DNA of 64,000 nt from Icerya purchasi (taxonomy: Eukaryota > Arthropoda > Insecta > Hemiptera > Monophlebidae), in contig CM077115.1 in NCBI GenBank assembly GCA_039619475.1, positions 517,038,815 to 517,102,814 of the forward strand, given 5' to 3'. Shown piece by piece: positions 12,986 to 22,809 of the stretch. Below the pieces are notes generated by a model. The model saw nothing but the letters and a program-made list of their open reading frames with translations. It ran no database searches and had not been told where the DNA came from. Position numbers and translations under genes: made by a program. Positions within the stretch are counted from its first letter, which is position 1, and each line of letters starts with the position of its first letter.

Positions 12986-13559
12986 TAATTTTTGACCAAA
13001 GGGGAAAAGGAAATTGAAATTTTTATTAATTCCACGGGGAAACGACTGTTTTTTATTTATTTTTATTGTAATGTTCAAATATTGCATATACAATAATTTA
13101 CTACAAGGCTTCATAGTGTACCATTTATAAATAAATATATATATATATATATTTATTTATAAAAAAATATTTTCCTAACCCCTCGTGAAATTTTGGTCTA
13201 GATAAACGGCCCTGGCGACAATTACAATTTGTAATTACGTATATTATAATTATTTTCCAGATTTATACCAATCATAATTTCACAAGCATCTCTTAACTGC
13301 TTTGCTGGTGTAATTGTGACACGGTCGAACCAGTTGATCCTTACTGTTATGTGTGCGGTTGTGGTTACGGAATTTATTTATTCCATCATTTAGAGCTTTA
13401 TTATTCCACCTTGATATTTTATCATTCTTCGGTTACATTTTTCTGTTTTATTTTGCCGCTTACTTCAGGATGCGAAGCTTTTTCGTCCTACGCGTCATAA
13501 TGAAAATAATGATTTTTACTCTTTTTACAAGTTGTACACTTCTTTCTCGCGTATAAACA
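12986..13559. other. AT-rich non-coding stretch
   Basis: Includes a (TA)n flanked by ATTTATTTATA and its complement (about 13,122-13,170). No gene is seen. Confidence 0.5.
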
Positions 13560-14384
13560 TCACGACGACGCACGGTCGGCCACACTTACGAGCGAATACG
13601 AGACAAATAGATAATACGGCGGATTCTTCTGGAACTACCGGTGAAATTTCGATTTGTGGCTCTTCTTCCGTATTACGAACAACGGAATAAAATGGCGTAG
13701 AAAAGGGTTTAGGCAACGTGGTTTACGGGAAACCGGGTACTTACAATTAGACCGGTTACTGGTTTTTTCTAGGTAATTGACCAGGAGCAGGTGCGAAAGG
13801 AAAAGAGTGAAAAGTATTGCTAATTAATCGGTACGGGCGAGCAGCGGTTGCATTAAAGTTGCTTACTGCGTACCTTGCAACTGCAACGGGCAAACCGTCA
13901 ACGGGATAAACGTTAACGGGAAAATACGCGATTGCAGATGCGCTTTTGGGTGGGCTTTTAAACCATGCCCATGGCTCGCGACTCCGCCTCCGATCCTTCT
14001 TTACGGCAGCGGAGCTTTTCTTGCACATCCCGACTCGACGCAAAAGTATTTGCCAGACGCTCGCGACTGCAGAGCAACCGGCCGCGCGCGTTCTTGGAAA
14101 AATCGTAAACTAGTGTGATTTTAGCCGGTTTGCGATATTTTAAACAGCGACTATAGTTTTCGTTATCACGTGGTCGCCGCTTACCCTACACAAACTGAAC
14201 TATTTATCGCAAAAGAAAAAATCGCGATAATCGGATAATTTATAATTTACCGTCAGCGAAAATGACACAATATTTCCCCGGCAGTTTTAATATACGAAAG
14301 TAGTCGCACGTATGTGTGTGTATGTACATGTATGTGTGCGTTATTTAACATTTGCACAAGCGGAGGGGAGAGAAAATTTTTATC
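13560..14384 (+). promoter_or_regulatory. Candidate CpG-rich promoter/5' UTR upstream of the 14.4 kb exon
   Basis: CpG-rich and less AT-biased than its surroundings (for example the GCGCGCG run near 14,083), then a TGTG-rich stretch near 14,310-14,340, leading directly into the putative coding exon. No convincing TATA box or initiator is visible, so this rests on composition and position. Confidence 0.25.
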
Positions 14385-14465
14385 ATGTTCATCACCGACT
14401 CGACGCGAAGCTGCATGGTCGAACCGGATGTTTCAATTTATCTCGAAACGCCATCTTCCGGCCAG
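14385..14465 (+). CDS. Putative first coding exon (27 codons), product unknown
   Basis: An ATG with A at -3 opens a frame of 27 codons, beginning M-F-I-T-D-S-T-R-S-C-M and ending P-S-S-G-Q. It runs into a textbook donor, CAG/GTGAGA, leaving a phase-0 intron. About 60% of third codon positions are G or C, far above the local base composition, which argues for coding. The encoded peptide is mixed and hydrophilic with no low-complexity runs and no recognised domain. It follows a CpG-rich segment, as a first exon would. No downstream partner exon could be found. It could be an alternative 5' exon of the same gene as the exon at 36,963, since both are plus-strand and phase 0, or it could be chance. 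Confidence 0.35.
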
Positions 14466-14748
14466 GTGAGAAATTGCTAATTATTTCATATTAACTCGGC
14501 TCCCGATTGTAATTTTTAATTTCATCAACTTCGAGTAATTTATTTTTGTCAGTATCTGTTAATTCGTGCATAAGCATTTCTATTAAAATTATTATTTTAT
14601 GTTATTTATTTTTATTTTTATTTTATTTATTTTTTTTTCATTTTAAATAATTTGTGAGTCCCTCGCAAGACATCCGCCGTTTGTGGGTTTTCGAAATAAT
14701 TATATCGGTATGCTCGTAATTTGTCAAAATCTTACAAAAAATTATTAC

Positions 14749-14751
<3 letters not shown>

Positions 14752-14792
<41 letters not shown>

Positions 14793-15170
14793 TTACAACG
14801 TAATTCTTAGGCTACCCCCCATTCGAAAAAAGGTCCAATTTTATGTAACGTTTGTTATATTTTATAGGATTTTTGTCATTGTTATTTAAAAAATGTCACA
14901 ATTTTATGTAACGAAAAATGTAATGAAACAATATGTTAATTTTATGTAATGAAAGTTAAATTTTAGGATAGGATTTTTGTGGTTACGTTTTGTTTTTCTT
15001 TTTGTGTTGATGCCAGTAAGAATTACGTTGTAAATTTTGATCATTTTATACAAAGTATAGAAGAAAAAGGGACATAAATAAAAAATAAAAGCAAGAGTGG
15101 TCAAGGGGCACAGCCCCTTACGAGGCCAAAATGGCCGAGTTTATATATATATATATATATATATATAATT
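14752..15170 (+). repeat. (TA)n-bordered interspersed repeat, copy A
   Basis: A (TA)n block (14,752-14,786) is followed by ATTACAACGTAATTCTTAGG, AT-rich sequence with repeated TTTATGTAACG words, then the inverted word TAAGAATTACGTTGTAAATT (15,017-15,036). A conserved tail follows (GATCATTTTATACAAAGTATAG, GGGGCACAGCCCC, GGCCAAAATGGCC), and then a second (TA)n (15,141-15,168). The same order recurs at 16.7 kb, with partial rearrangement at 31.3 kb. The internal inverted pair and the two small palindromes near the 3' end suggest a non-autonomous DNA element. The class is not established. Confidence 0.8.
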
Positions 15171-15245
15171 TACAACTATATTCTCTAATTACTGCTTATA
15201 GCTGAACTTTACAATTTTTATTTTCTAAATCTAGTACATCCATGT

Positions 15246-15900
15246 TCACATACAAATCTTAAAAATGTTAATACGTAAATGGAAATAATAAAGGAATATA
15301 ATCTCAAGTATTCTAAAGATTAAATAAGGAACTTCATTTTTTTTTTCTGTTCTTTCACTTAAAAAATCACTTTCTTCTCCTATTCTTAAAAGAAGTCCTC
15401 TTTCCTCGTTCTTTGCACTATCAGCCACATTTTTATTTTGTTCTTTCGCCATTTTCAAACTTCCTTTGTCCCTTCGATAACTCATCTTCTTTAACATGGT
15501 CTATTTTGTAAAATTTTCCATATTTAAACAAATTGTGCGAATTGTACAAATAGTTTAATTAATAAAATATAAAATTTAACATAAATGACACGCTGACTAG
15601 TCTCGGTTACACAAAACCATACTGGTGGTGTCTCTAAACACGAGTATGGTTCTGTGTAATCGGAACTAGCGTCATCGTGTCACTAATGTTGAATTTTATA
15701 TTTTATTAATTAATGCCTATCTTTTTCTTAATATCCCTAGTCCTTATATAGCATAACTTTTCCCAGTTCCTGGTCCTAAAATTTCTCTCTTCCGTTTTAT
15801 ATCCAGCAACTTGTAAACATTTTTGAAGACATTTCATTATATTCCATCAACTGTGGTATTCCTTGTTGAATTCATCCTACTCCAAATATTTTAATTCGTA
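15246..15900 (-). pseudogene. Broken Myb/SANT-like (trihelix) domain gene, split by a MITE
   Basis: On the minus strand 15,830-15,720 reads A-G-Y-K-T-E-E-R-N, N-W-E-K-L and I-K-K-K-I-G. This resembles the G-Y-x-x-T-x-x-Q-x-x-x-x-W-x-x-L ... K-K-x-x-G helix-3 region of Myb/SANT-like DNA-binding domains. After the 159-bp palindrome at 15,555-15,713 the frame resumes with F-K-Y-G-K-F-Y-K-I-D-H-V (about 15,530-15,490), matching the next conserved block (W-x-F-Y-x-x-M-D). Downstream a charged K/E-rich frame runs to 15,246. An upstream part could not be found among the (ATT)n repeats. Such domains occur in host proteins and in Harbinger-type transposon accessory proteins, so its origin is open. Confidence 0.4.
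15555..15713. mobile_element. Palindromic MITE with TTAA ends
   Basis: Two arms of about 70-75 bp are near-perfect inverted copies: TTAATTAATAAAATATAAAA at the left is mirrored at the right, then ACAC/GTGT blocks and AACCATACT / AGTATGGTT around a short GA-rich loop. Both ends show TTAA, the duplication preferred by piggyBac-like elements, although the palindrome itself contains TTAATTAA, so the target site cannot be separated from the termini. There is no coding capacity. It interrupts the Myb/SANT-like remnant. Confidence 0.85.
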
Positions 15901-15904
15901 TTTC

Positions 15905-16170
15905 TATTTTATTATTATTATTATCATTGTTATTATTATTATTTTTTCGTATTAATTTCTTACAGCAATAAATTTGATTTGATTTGATTATTATTATTAT
16001 TCTTATTATTATTATTTTTACTATTATTGATTATTGCTATTATTATTATTATTATTTATTGTTATTTGCTTAATTATGTTACATTTATAAACTTACACAA
16101 TAAACTGATTTGATATGATTTTATTATTATTATTGTTATTATTGGAATTATTATTTTAATTTTAATTTGA
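15905..16170. repeat. Degenerate (ATT)n tract
   Basis: Several ATT/ATTGTT runs are separated by short unique words. One of these, AAATTTGATTTGATTTGATT (about 15,969), is itself a small tandem. It is non-coding. Confidence 0.8.
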
Positions 16171-16639
16171 ATAAATCTCACCATTTTCCTCCCATCCGCA
16201 AAATAACATATTTGGATAGGGCAAATTATTTATTTGTAAATGAAACGTAAAAAATTGTTTATTATTTATAATAAATCCGGCAAGTAGTGAATTTCTCTGT
16301 TTATTAGTTTACATTTATTAGCCAAATACGACGGATGGTAGTCAAAAATATTATATTAATTTTACGAACGTTAAATCATTTACATTTCAAATATGTGCAA
16401 TTAGATTTTAATTTTGTACGCATTTTATGTGCATGAAATGAGTTTTGTATATGTGTTCTTAATTGAAAAAAAATAATTGGCACAAAACTCGTAGATTAAA
16501 ATTAGGTTTATTCACTAGCGCTCGATTAATTACATGCTCAAATTCTGGTGCAAACTAATCTCGCCCATCTACTTAGAGACAGCAATAATTTTTTTCTCGT
16601 TTAATTTTTTTGAAATTAGATTAACTTTCGATAAGCATA

Positions 16640-17062
16640 TGTTAAAACTTTTATATAATATATTTATATATATATATTAATTGCAACGTAATTCTTAGGC
16701 TGACCCGCATTAGATTTTGTAACGAAAAAATGAACTAATTTTATGTAACGAAAATTAAATGTCCCAATTTTATAAAACGAAAAAATGTTTCAGTTTTATG
16801 TAACGGAAGTTAAATGTTAAATGAAAAAGCCATTCTTAATCATAATCCCATTAGATATAGGATTTTTGTGATTACGTTTTTTTTTGTTTTTTTTTTTGTG
16901 GGTTGATAAGAAAGACGTAAATTTTGATCAATTTATACGAAGTATAGAAAAGAAAGAGATAGAAACGTAGGCAAAAGGGATCAAAGGGCAGAGCCCCTTG
17001 ACAGGTCAAAATAGTCGAGTTCTTATTTTTTATATATATATATATATTTGTGTGTGTGTGTG
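16640..17062 (+). repeat. (TA)n-bordered interspersed repeat, copy B
   Basis: It has the same architecture as copy A: (TA)n, TTGCAACGTAATTCTTAGGC (16,681-16,700), multiple TTTATGTAACG words, and a decayed right inverted word near 16,908-16,920. The tail GATCAATTTATACGAAGTATAG, GGGGCAGAGCCCC-like and GGTCAAAATAGTC follow, then (TA)n and a (TG)n at 17,034-17,065. It is about as diverged from copy A as copy C is. Confidence 0.8.
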
Positions 17063-17065
17063 TAT

Positions 17066-18095
17066 GTGTACATATTTATAGTTCAAGTTTATGCTTAAAT
17101 TTAATATCAGTGCACGTGTGTGATGCACATACTAGTAACCATAAATTTGATAAAAACTATTCGTCTCTTAACCGATCAGCATGATAAGTGTTAAATTGTC
17201 TTTATAATAAATTCCGCTGCAGTATGTTTATGGAGTAGCCTCCAAAATTTGCTACTATTTACGAATAAATCACTGCAAGTAGCGACCTTGCTAGACGTCA
17301 CTTTTAGGGGGGGTTTGAATATGTACTCGTATTTCTTTTTCAAATAATTGCAAAATTAAAAAAAAAGATAAATAAATTTTACAATTAGGCATGCGCTAAT
17401 AAGTATTATTTTTCACTCTTTCGTTTAATTAGTTTATAATAAGTGAATATATTAATTAAACAGTAATTAATTAGTGGAAAATGGAATTCAAAGAAGTCGC
17501 GTTATTTGCTCTCGGGATATTTTTTTAAATTTCTATACAGTTTCGTCCTCAAGACCCGTTCCCGCGACTACTGCGCCGCTAATTTGAATAGGTTTAAGTC
17601 GGATCCGGAAAAAATGTTATATCAGACTTTTACATTTGTTAAACAAATAATTAAAACCAACAGAATCTTCAGTCTTAATCGAAATTATCAAAACTCTATT
17701 AAAAGACTTGAAAACCTTCGTTGAGTCATCAATCCTCAAAAAATGGAAGAGTCATTAGTCAGCGTTGTCAACAAACTGCGTTTGATATTTCAACACGTAC
17801 CCTCGGAAAACTTCGACGTCTAAAACCGTCAGTGTGCCATAAAGTCTCTCGTCTCAGTCTGCGTTGTGTATTACAGTCGTCACTTAATCATTAGTACATT
17901 CTAGTATGTCTTCAACTTAACTCTTATGCTGGACACTGTTGAATACTTTCGGATAACTTGTGCTCCTTTTTAATTCTATAGTTCCCTTCTTACTCTTTAA
18001 ACTATCCTGAAGTTTCTAAACTTACCCATTCGTCTTCAGAAATTTAATTCTCTCCTCCGTGCACATGCTCGCATTTATCGGCAACAGGAAAAACT
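17066..18095. other. Non-coding or unassignable stretch
   Basis: A plus frame at 17,506-17,724 (72 residues, not starting at ATG) and fragments to about 17,880 look faintly protein-like but match no family I recognise. It could be a decayed LINE. Otherwise AT-rich. Confidence 0.3.
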
Positions 18096-18250
18096 GAAAT
18101 TACTTTTTCCTGATACGTCAACTATGGATATTAACTCGACTCGAGTGAAATCTTTTGAAAGTTTCAATGTGCGGCAGCGGGATTCGAACCAGGTTCTATG
18201 CGAACGAAATGCAATTAATTAATCAGATACGCCACGGTAGTCGGCTACTA
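18096..18250 (-). repeat. tRNA-derived SINE or tRNA pseudogene
   Basis: On the minus strand TGGCGTATCTG (18,234-18,224) matches the A box TRGYNNARNNG at ten of eleven positions. GGTTCGAATCC (18,190-18,180) is a perfect B box, 33 bp downstream as in real tRNA genes. The flanks do not form a clean acceptor stem and a non-tRNA tail continues for at least 70 bp, which favours a SINE head over a functional tRNA. Confidence 0.6.
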
Positions 18251-18959
18251 AAATTCAATTAAATTAAAAATAAATTATAAGAACTTGCCGATCGCTCAAA
18301 GGTAAAATGGTTTAATGCTAGGACAAAGGAAGAGAAAAAAGGAAACGTATTTTGGCGATTATCTTGTATACCAATATTAGAAAAAGGTCGCGAGCACAGT
18401 CCAGATGGTGCGTATAATAAAATGGTAGAAGTAAGCAAAATGATCACCCCCCCCCCCCTCCCCCAATAAAATAGAAAAAAACAGCGCGCGTGCCATAGGC
18501 TATTGCCAGTTTAGATGAAAGAGACCTTTATTGAGATCGAAACCCGGTTTAGTGTTTTATGTTTTTACGAGCCCGTAATTAATTAATTATCCTTTGTAAT
18601 TATTAACAAAAAAACACATTTCTCTCTATTTTTTTTCTTATATGTTTGTACGTAATTTCCCCTCCCCCCTTCCTCCTCCTCCTCCGCCCTCATAAGTACA
18701 CCCATATTTAACGAACATGTAAAATATTATTGCTGGGATATTAAGAAAGAAAACAAATTTGACCTTAGCAACGTAAATTTAAATAAATAAAAAATAAATA
18801 TTGTTAATATCTTATCTTAAAAAGAATCAAATATAACTAATTACATTGATTTCTTTCGTCAAGCTAAACGCTTGTCGATAGATTATCTTATATTTATGCG
18901 TTCTGATATAAATTATACATCTACTACAACTTAATCTATTTTCGTATTACGTAAAAATA
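18251..18959. other. AT-rich non-coding stretch
   Basis: A C-rich tract with a C9-10 run (about 18,446-18,463) and a CCTCCTCC tract (about 18,660-18,690) are the only notable features. Confidence 0.5.
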
Positions 18960-20060
18960 TAATCTATTTTATTTTATTTTGTAGTTTATGTATTTTTCTA
19001 TTCTTTTGTTGTTGTTATTATTATTTCACGCTGTTTTCTTGCGCATTTTGTTTTATTTTATATTTATTATTTTTTTACATTTTCTTCTTTCTGAAACCAT
19101 TCCTCTACTTTTTTTTCTCTCTTTCCCCTATTTATCCTTCCTCTATTATTATTTATATTTCCTTAGGTATTTTATTCAACATCTGTGTTGACCCAGTGGT
19201 GCAGCGCGGCTTTTTTCTACCCTTGTCTAAATTACTTCGAGTCCTTTAAACTTCCCTCCTTTTGTTCAATCTTTTATGCTGAGTCTTCTGCTATTCTGCG
19301 TGTCCTTCTTTTTATCAGATCTTCACCTGTCTGTCGCAATCTCCTTATGGCAGTCTATCGTATCTCTTCTCCCTTCTCACTCAACCAACTACGTCATTTG
19401 TCTTATTCGCTCCTTGATTCTCTTCCTTTCCCACTTAATCCAAACGGATTTCTTTCGGATTCCTGGCCATCCCGGAATCGAGGGAAATGAGTTAGTTGAC
19501 TCATTCGCTCGATTATCTTCTCCTTCTGGTAAGTTTCTTCCTGTTTTCTCAGCTTCCAATATTACCCTTCGGTCTGCAGCTGTTCATTCCAGACTATGGT
19601 TTAACTCCTACGTCTGCCTATTCTCCAACCCGGACTCCTTTGTCTTGTCCATTCACGCTTCCCCTGTTTTTTTTAACTTTCCTTCTATGCACCGCTCCGA
19701 CATCTCAACGATTTGCCGCCTGCGTTTTGGGTACAGTTTGCTGCCTAGCTCGTTTTTCCGTTATTCTCTTATGCCGTCTTCTTATTGTCCACTGCACCCC
19801 TCCAATATCCAATTTATTTGTGATCCCGATCATATAATATTCCGTTGTTCGTAATTATCAATTGAACAAGGTCCTTTTTGTTCCTTTCTTTTACAAATCG
19901 GTATTCCAACTCCATACTGTGCTTCATTCATTCTTTCCCTTCCTTCTCATTCCGTTATCCTAGCTCTTGATTCCTTTCTGTCAGCTATCTCTGATCGTGT
20001 AAGGATTTGAGTTTTTCTTGTCCGTCTGTTCCGTTTTTCTTGGGCCAATGTCAATGTTGA
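18960..20060 (+). mobile_element. RNase H domain and 3' end of an I/LOA-like LINE
   Basis: The frame at 19,215-19,330 gives F-K-L-P-S-F-C-S-I-F-Y-A-E-S-x-A-I-L (second RNase H block with catalytic Glu). After a frameshift near 19,340, the frame to 19,854 gives F-R-I-P-G-H-P-G-I-E-G-N-E-L-V-D-S-F-A-R (about 19,453), the block with the catalytic His and final Asp. It continues with I-C-R-L-R-F-G-Y-S-L-L-P (about 19,715) and C-D-P-D-H-I-I-F (about 19,820), the usual zinc-like tail. The RT domain is missing, so the copy is 5'-truncated. Only a few lesions are visible, which makes it one of the better preserved members of the family also seen at 10.1-11.4 kb. Confidence 0.85.
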
Positions 20061-20178
20061 CGAACCCATAGATAAAAAAAAAACAACATACTTGTCTGTT
20101 TGCTCCCCTACCTTTGTTCTCGCTAACGGCAATTGGTACGTAAATTTTTTCTCAGCTCGTACTCTATATTGTTTCTTC

Positions 20179-20213
20179 CGTATATATATATATATATATA
20201 TGTATATATAATT
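20179..20213. repeat. (TA)n microsatellite
   Basis: About 17 dinucleotides with one TG interruption. Confidence 0.9.
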
Positions 20214-20237
20214 GAATAAACAATGATTCATGTAGAG

Positions 20238-20633
20238 CAGGGCCGTGCATAGAATTTTTAGGGGAAGGGGGACTTTCTTCGCATATTTATTTTACAAATA
20301 ACAGTACATTTTTCACTAATATTCACATTATTAATAATTTACATAATTTTAATTTATATATTAATAATTTACATAAATGAATTACCTCGTATATAAACAT
20401 ATTAATAAAAATTACATATGAAAAATTTTGCCTAAAATATTAATGAAGTACCCAAAAATATGGAGCAAATTTTTTCCTTTTTTTTTTTTGTAATGTAAAA
20501 ACACCCTAAAAAATCATCAATATTTATTTTTGATTTTTTAAGATTTTTGTGTATTTATAATAACTATTTCGGTTCCAATGGGGGGGGGGGGAGTGTTAAC
20601 CCCCAAAACCCCGTTCGGTGGTTTACGACCTTG
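20238..20633. mobile_element. Probable hAT-like non-autonomous element
   Basis: The left end CAGGGCCGTGCA and the complement of the right end CAAGGTCGTAAA form imperfect terminal inverted repeats starting with CA. The flanking 8-mers ATGTAGAG (20,230-20,237) and ATTTATAG (20,634-20,641) agree at six of eight positions, the duplication length of hAT elements. The interior is AT-rich and non-coding, with a long G-run near 20,580-20,591. It is weaker than the two other hAT-like copies. Confidence 0.45.
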
Positions 20634-20742
20634 ATTTATAGATCGTTCTTGATTTAATATAAAGAGCTTTGCCGAATTATTTATATTAAAGTGAAAGTAT
20701 TGCACACCGTTTACAAACGTTTTAACATATTATCTCTAATGG

Positions 20743-20744
20743 CA

Positions 20745-20793
<49 letters not shown>

Positions 20794-20794
20794 A
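20743..20794. repeat. (ATT)n microsatellite
   Basis: About 17 perfect trinucleotides. Confidence 0.95.
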
Positions 20795-20799
20795 ATGTA

Positions 20800-22265
20800 A
20801 CAGTATAAAACATACGAATGGAGAAGCAGATTTTTTTATTCAGGTTTCTTGATAGAATCCAACAGAATAGTCGATCATCAGATAGCAACAGCTGGCCACG
20901 TGATACTATTGGAATTTTTTTAAGCCTCCTATCAGCATACTACGCGCCAGCTCTTCCCTTGGCATCTGGCTTTCCGGTTTTCATTCATTTTTCTCTTGTT
21001 ATTTTCCACTTAGCTGAAGTTATGTGTTCCGATTTTGATGGCGCTGAGCGTGTGCGCACGTATTGCCAGAAGAAAATGGTCAGATTGGTCGGGAACGAGT
21101 GTTTGCGTGAGCGTATATTTACTCTGTAGTAGCGCGTGTCCTGCTGCATTGTCTGTCTGCACGATTCGTTCATTTACCGGTTGCACCTTCGGAACTAGTT
21201 TTATGCTGTTTACCATTCTCTCCCTTCGATCTACTAATAATAATAATTCGTTATGTGTCATCGGTAGTAAAATTATTATCATTATATTTAGTTATGCGCT
21301 GCTGCCAGTGATTTTCAGTGAACAATGCGCAAGTGTGGGCGTTTTGACACTTCCATGCAGAACTATCGTTCCCTTCTGCCTCACCACCGCCTCGCACTAA
21401 TCTTAATCATAATCAACCATCTCTCTCGTACGTGTTCTCGAAATTTTTACGGAATTTTCTGACTTTTTACATTTTACACCGCGTTCCAATTTTTCGTTCC
21501 GGTGTGAATAATTCGGTACTAGCATTGCTCTTATTCCCGTTTTTGGATCAATTTATCTCCCCCCCCCCTCCTTTTTTTTTTTTTTTTGATATTTTACAAT
21601 TCCACAAATTGTGTGTCTTGCATTAGGTACTTTTAATAGCGGCATTGAAAAGTTGGGGGGCGGAAATTGCGATATTATTGTACCCTATAAGCTTACTATT
21701 ACTACTTTGAGATCTCAGTCTTGTTGGAAAAGAGGTGTGCTAAATGGTGCACTGTGCAAATTCTTAACGCATCTCGATTACATTAAAACCGGCATTTGCG
21801 TGAAATTATCGTTCGTTAATGGTATTTCTACATTTTTATGATTATCTTCCGGTTATTTGTCGAAGAACAACGTAAAACAAATTAATTTCTTATATCCGAT
21901 AACTACTAATATCTAGTAATTTTTCAGAAATACTAACTTTTCCTTTTAATTTTGCACATTCGATTATTATTTACACGCAAGAGAACGTTTTTAATGATAC
22001 ATTTAATTGTACGCTATCGTATTATTTATGTTTTGCGGAAAATTATTCTGTTAACAATAATACACCTTCAATTTCAGTCCCATATTTAATATTAATACAG
22101 GCGCGCGTATTATGGTAAAATTTATTTCTCCACATTATCAATTTATTAAATTGATAGAAAAAAAAAAGTATACGAATAATATAGCAGGTATTGCGATCTA
22201 CCATAAGAAATCATTATAACGAAGGAAAAGATTATAAATTACAGAGAAAATCGATAGAGAAGGAG
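20800..22265. other. No confident gene
   Basis: The 20,820-21,400 part is less AT-rich with overlapping short frames on both strands and an acceptor-like TTTTCCACTTAG at about 21,012, but no recognisable protein. The rest is AT-rich with C-runs and T-runs near 21,560. Confidence 0.35.
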
Positions 22266-22270
22266 AAAAG

Positions 22271-22711
22271 ATGAAATGGCCTGTAGCATTCTCTGATCAA
22301 AGAAATAAATTAAACCGTGTAGACTCGAACAGAGTAGAAAGGGAGTTTAAAAGACTATTCACAATAGTTAAGGGCGAAGAACAGAAAAGAGCTGAACCAA
22401 CAACACGGAGGATGGATCCCTTGAAGGCGCCAGTGAAGATGGTAAAGCGATTTTGGGAAAACAGAGAGCCTATTTGGGAGTACCGATTTAATAACACACT
22501 ACGGGGCAGCATCAATGGGTTAGTTGTAAAAAAGGCAAGTAGTAGGCTAAAGATACGAGGAAAATGTCTATACATATGTTTATCATGCGTAAAAAAGTAT
22601 GTGGAGAAAATTAAAGAAGTCGGAGCTTTTCCTGGCGGTCAAATGTCAATTTTGGTTCAGGACTATTTCAGGGCATCCATTGAAACCAAAAACGTTGCGT
22701 GGTTTCATTAG
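22271..22711 (+). CDS. Unassigned 146-residue ORF
   Basis: The frame starts at an ATG preceded by AAAAG and encodes a basic protein rich in K, R and E, with two tryptophan-containing segments (F-W-E-N-R-E-P-I-W near residues 61-69) and a C-L-Y-I-C-L-S-C segment near 99-106. I do not recognise the family. The complementary strand has a 92-residue frame that is probably a shadow. A second plus frame (22,599-22,808) overlaps its end and could continue the protein after a frameshift. Purine-rich coding strands are also typical of LINE ORF1, so a transposon origin is possible. It may equally be a chance open frame. Confidence 0.25.
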   Translation: MKWPVAFSDQRNKLNRVDSNRVEREFKRLFTIVKGEEQKRAEPTTRRMDPLKAPVKMVKRFWENREPIWEYRFNNTLRGSINGLVVKKASSRLKIRGKCLYICLSCVKKYVEKIKEVGAFPGGQMSILVQDYFRASIETKNVAWFH

Positions 22712-22809
22712 GCTAGATGACATGTACCGTATGCGCAGACAAAACAAAACATCGGCAAACAATAAGAGTGACAAGTACCTGCGGATACATCTGGATCCAT
22801 CTACGTGAA

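Noticed and set aside
13756..14043. 95-codon minus-strand frame in the CpG-rich region
   Set aside because: Basic, low-information composition and no family. CpG-rich promoters often give such open frames.
18988..19191. Hydrophobic Leu/Phe-rich frame
   Set aside because: Low-complexity pyrimidine-rich sequence next to the LINE, not a membrane protein.
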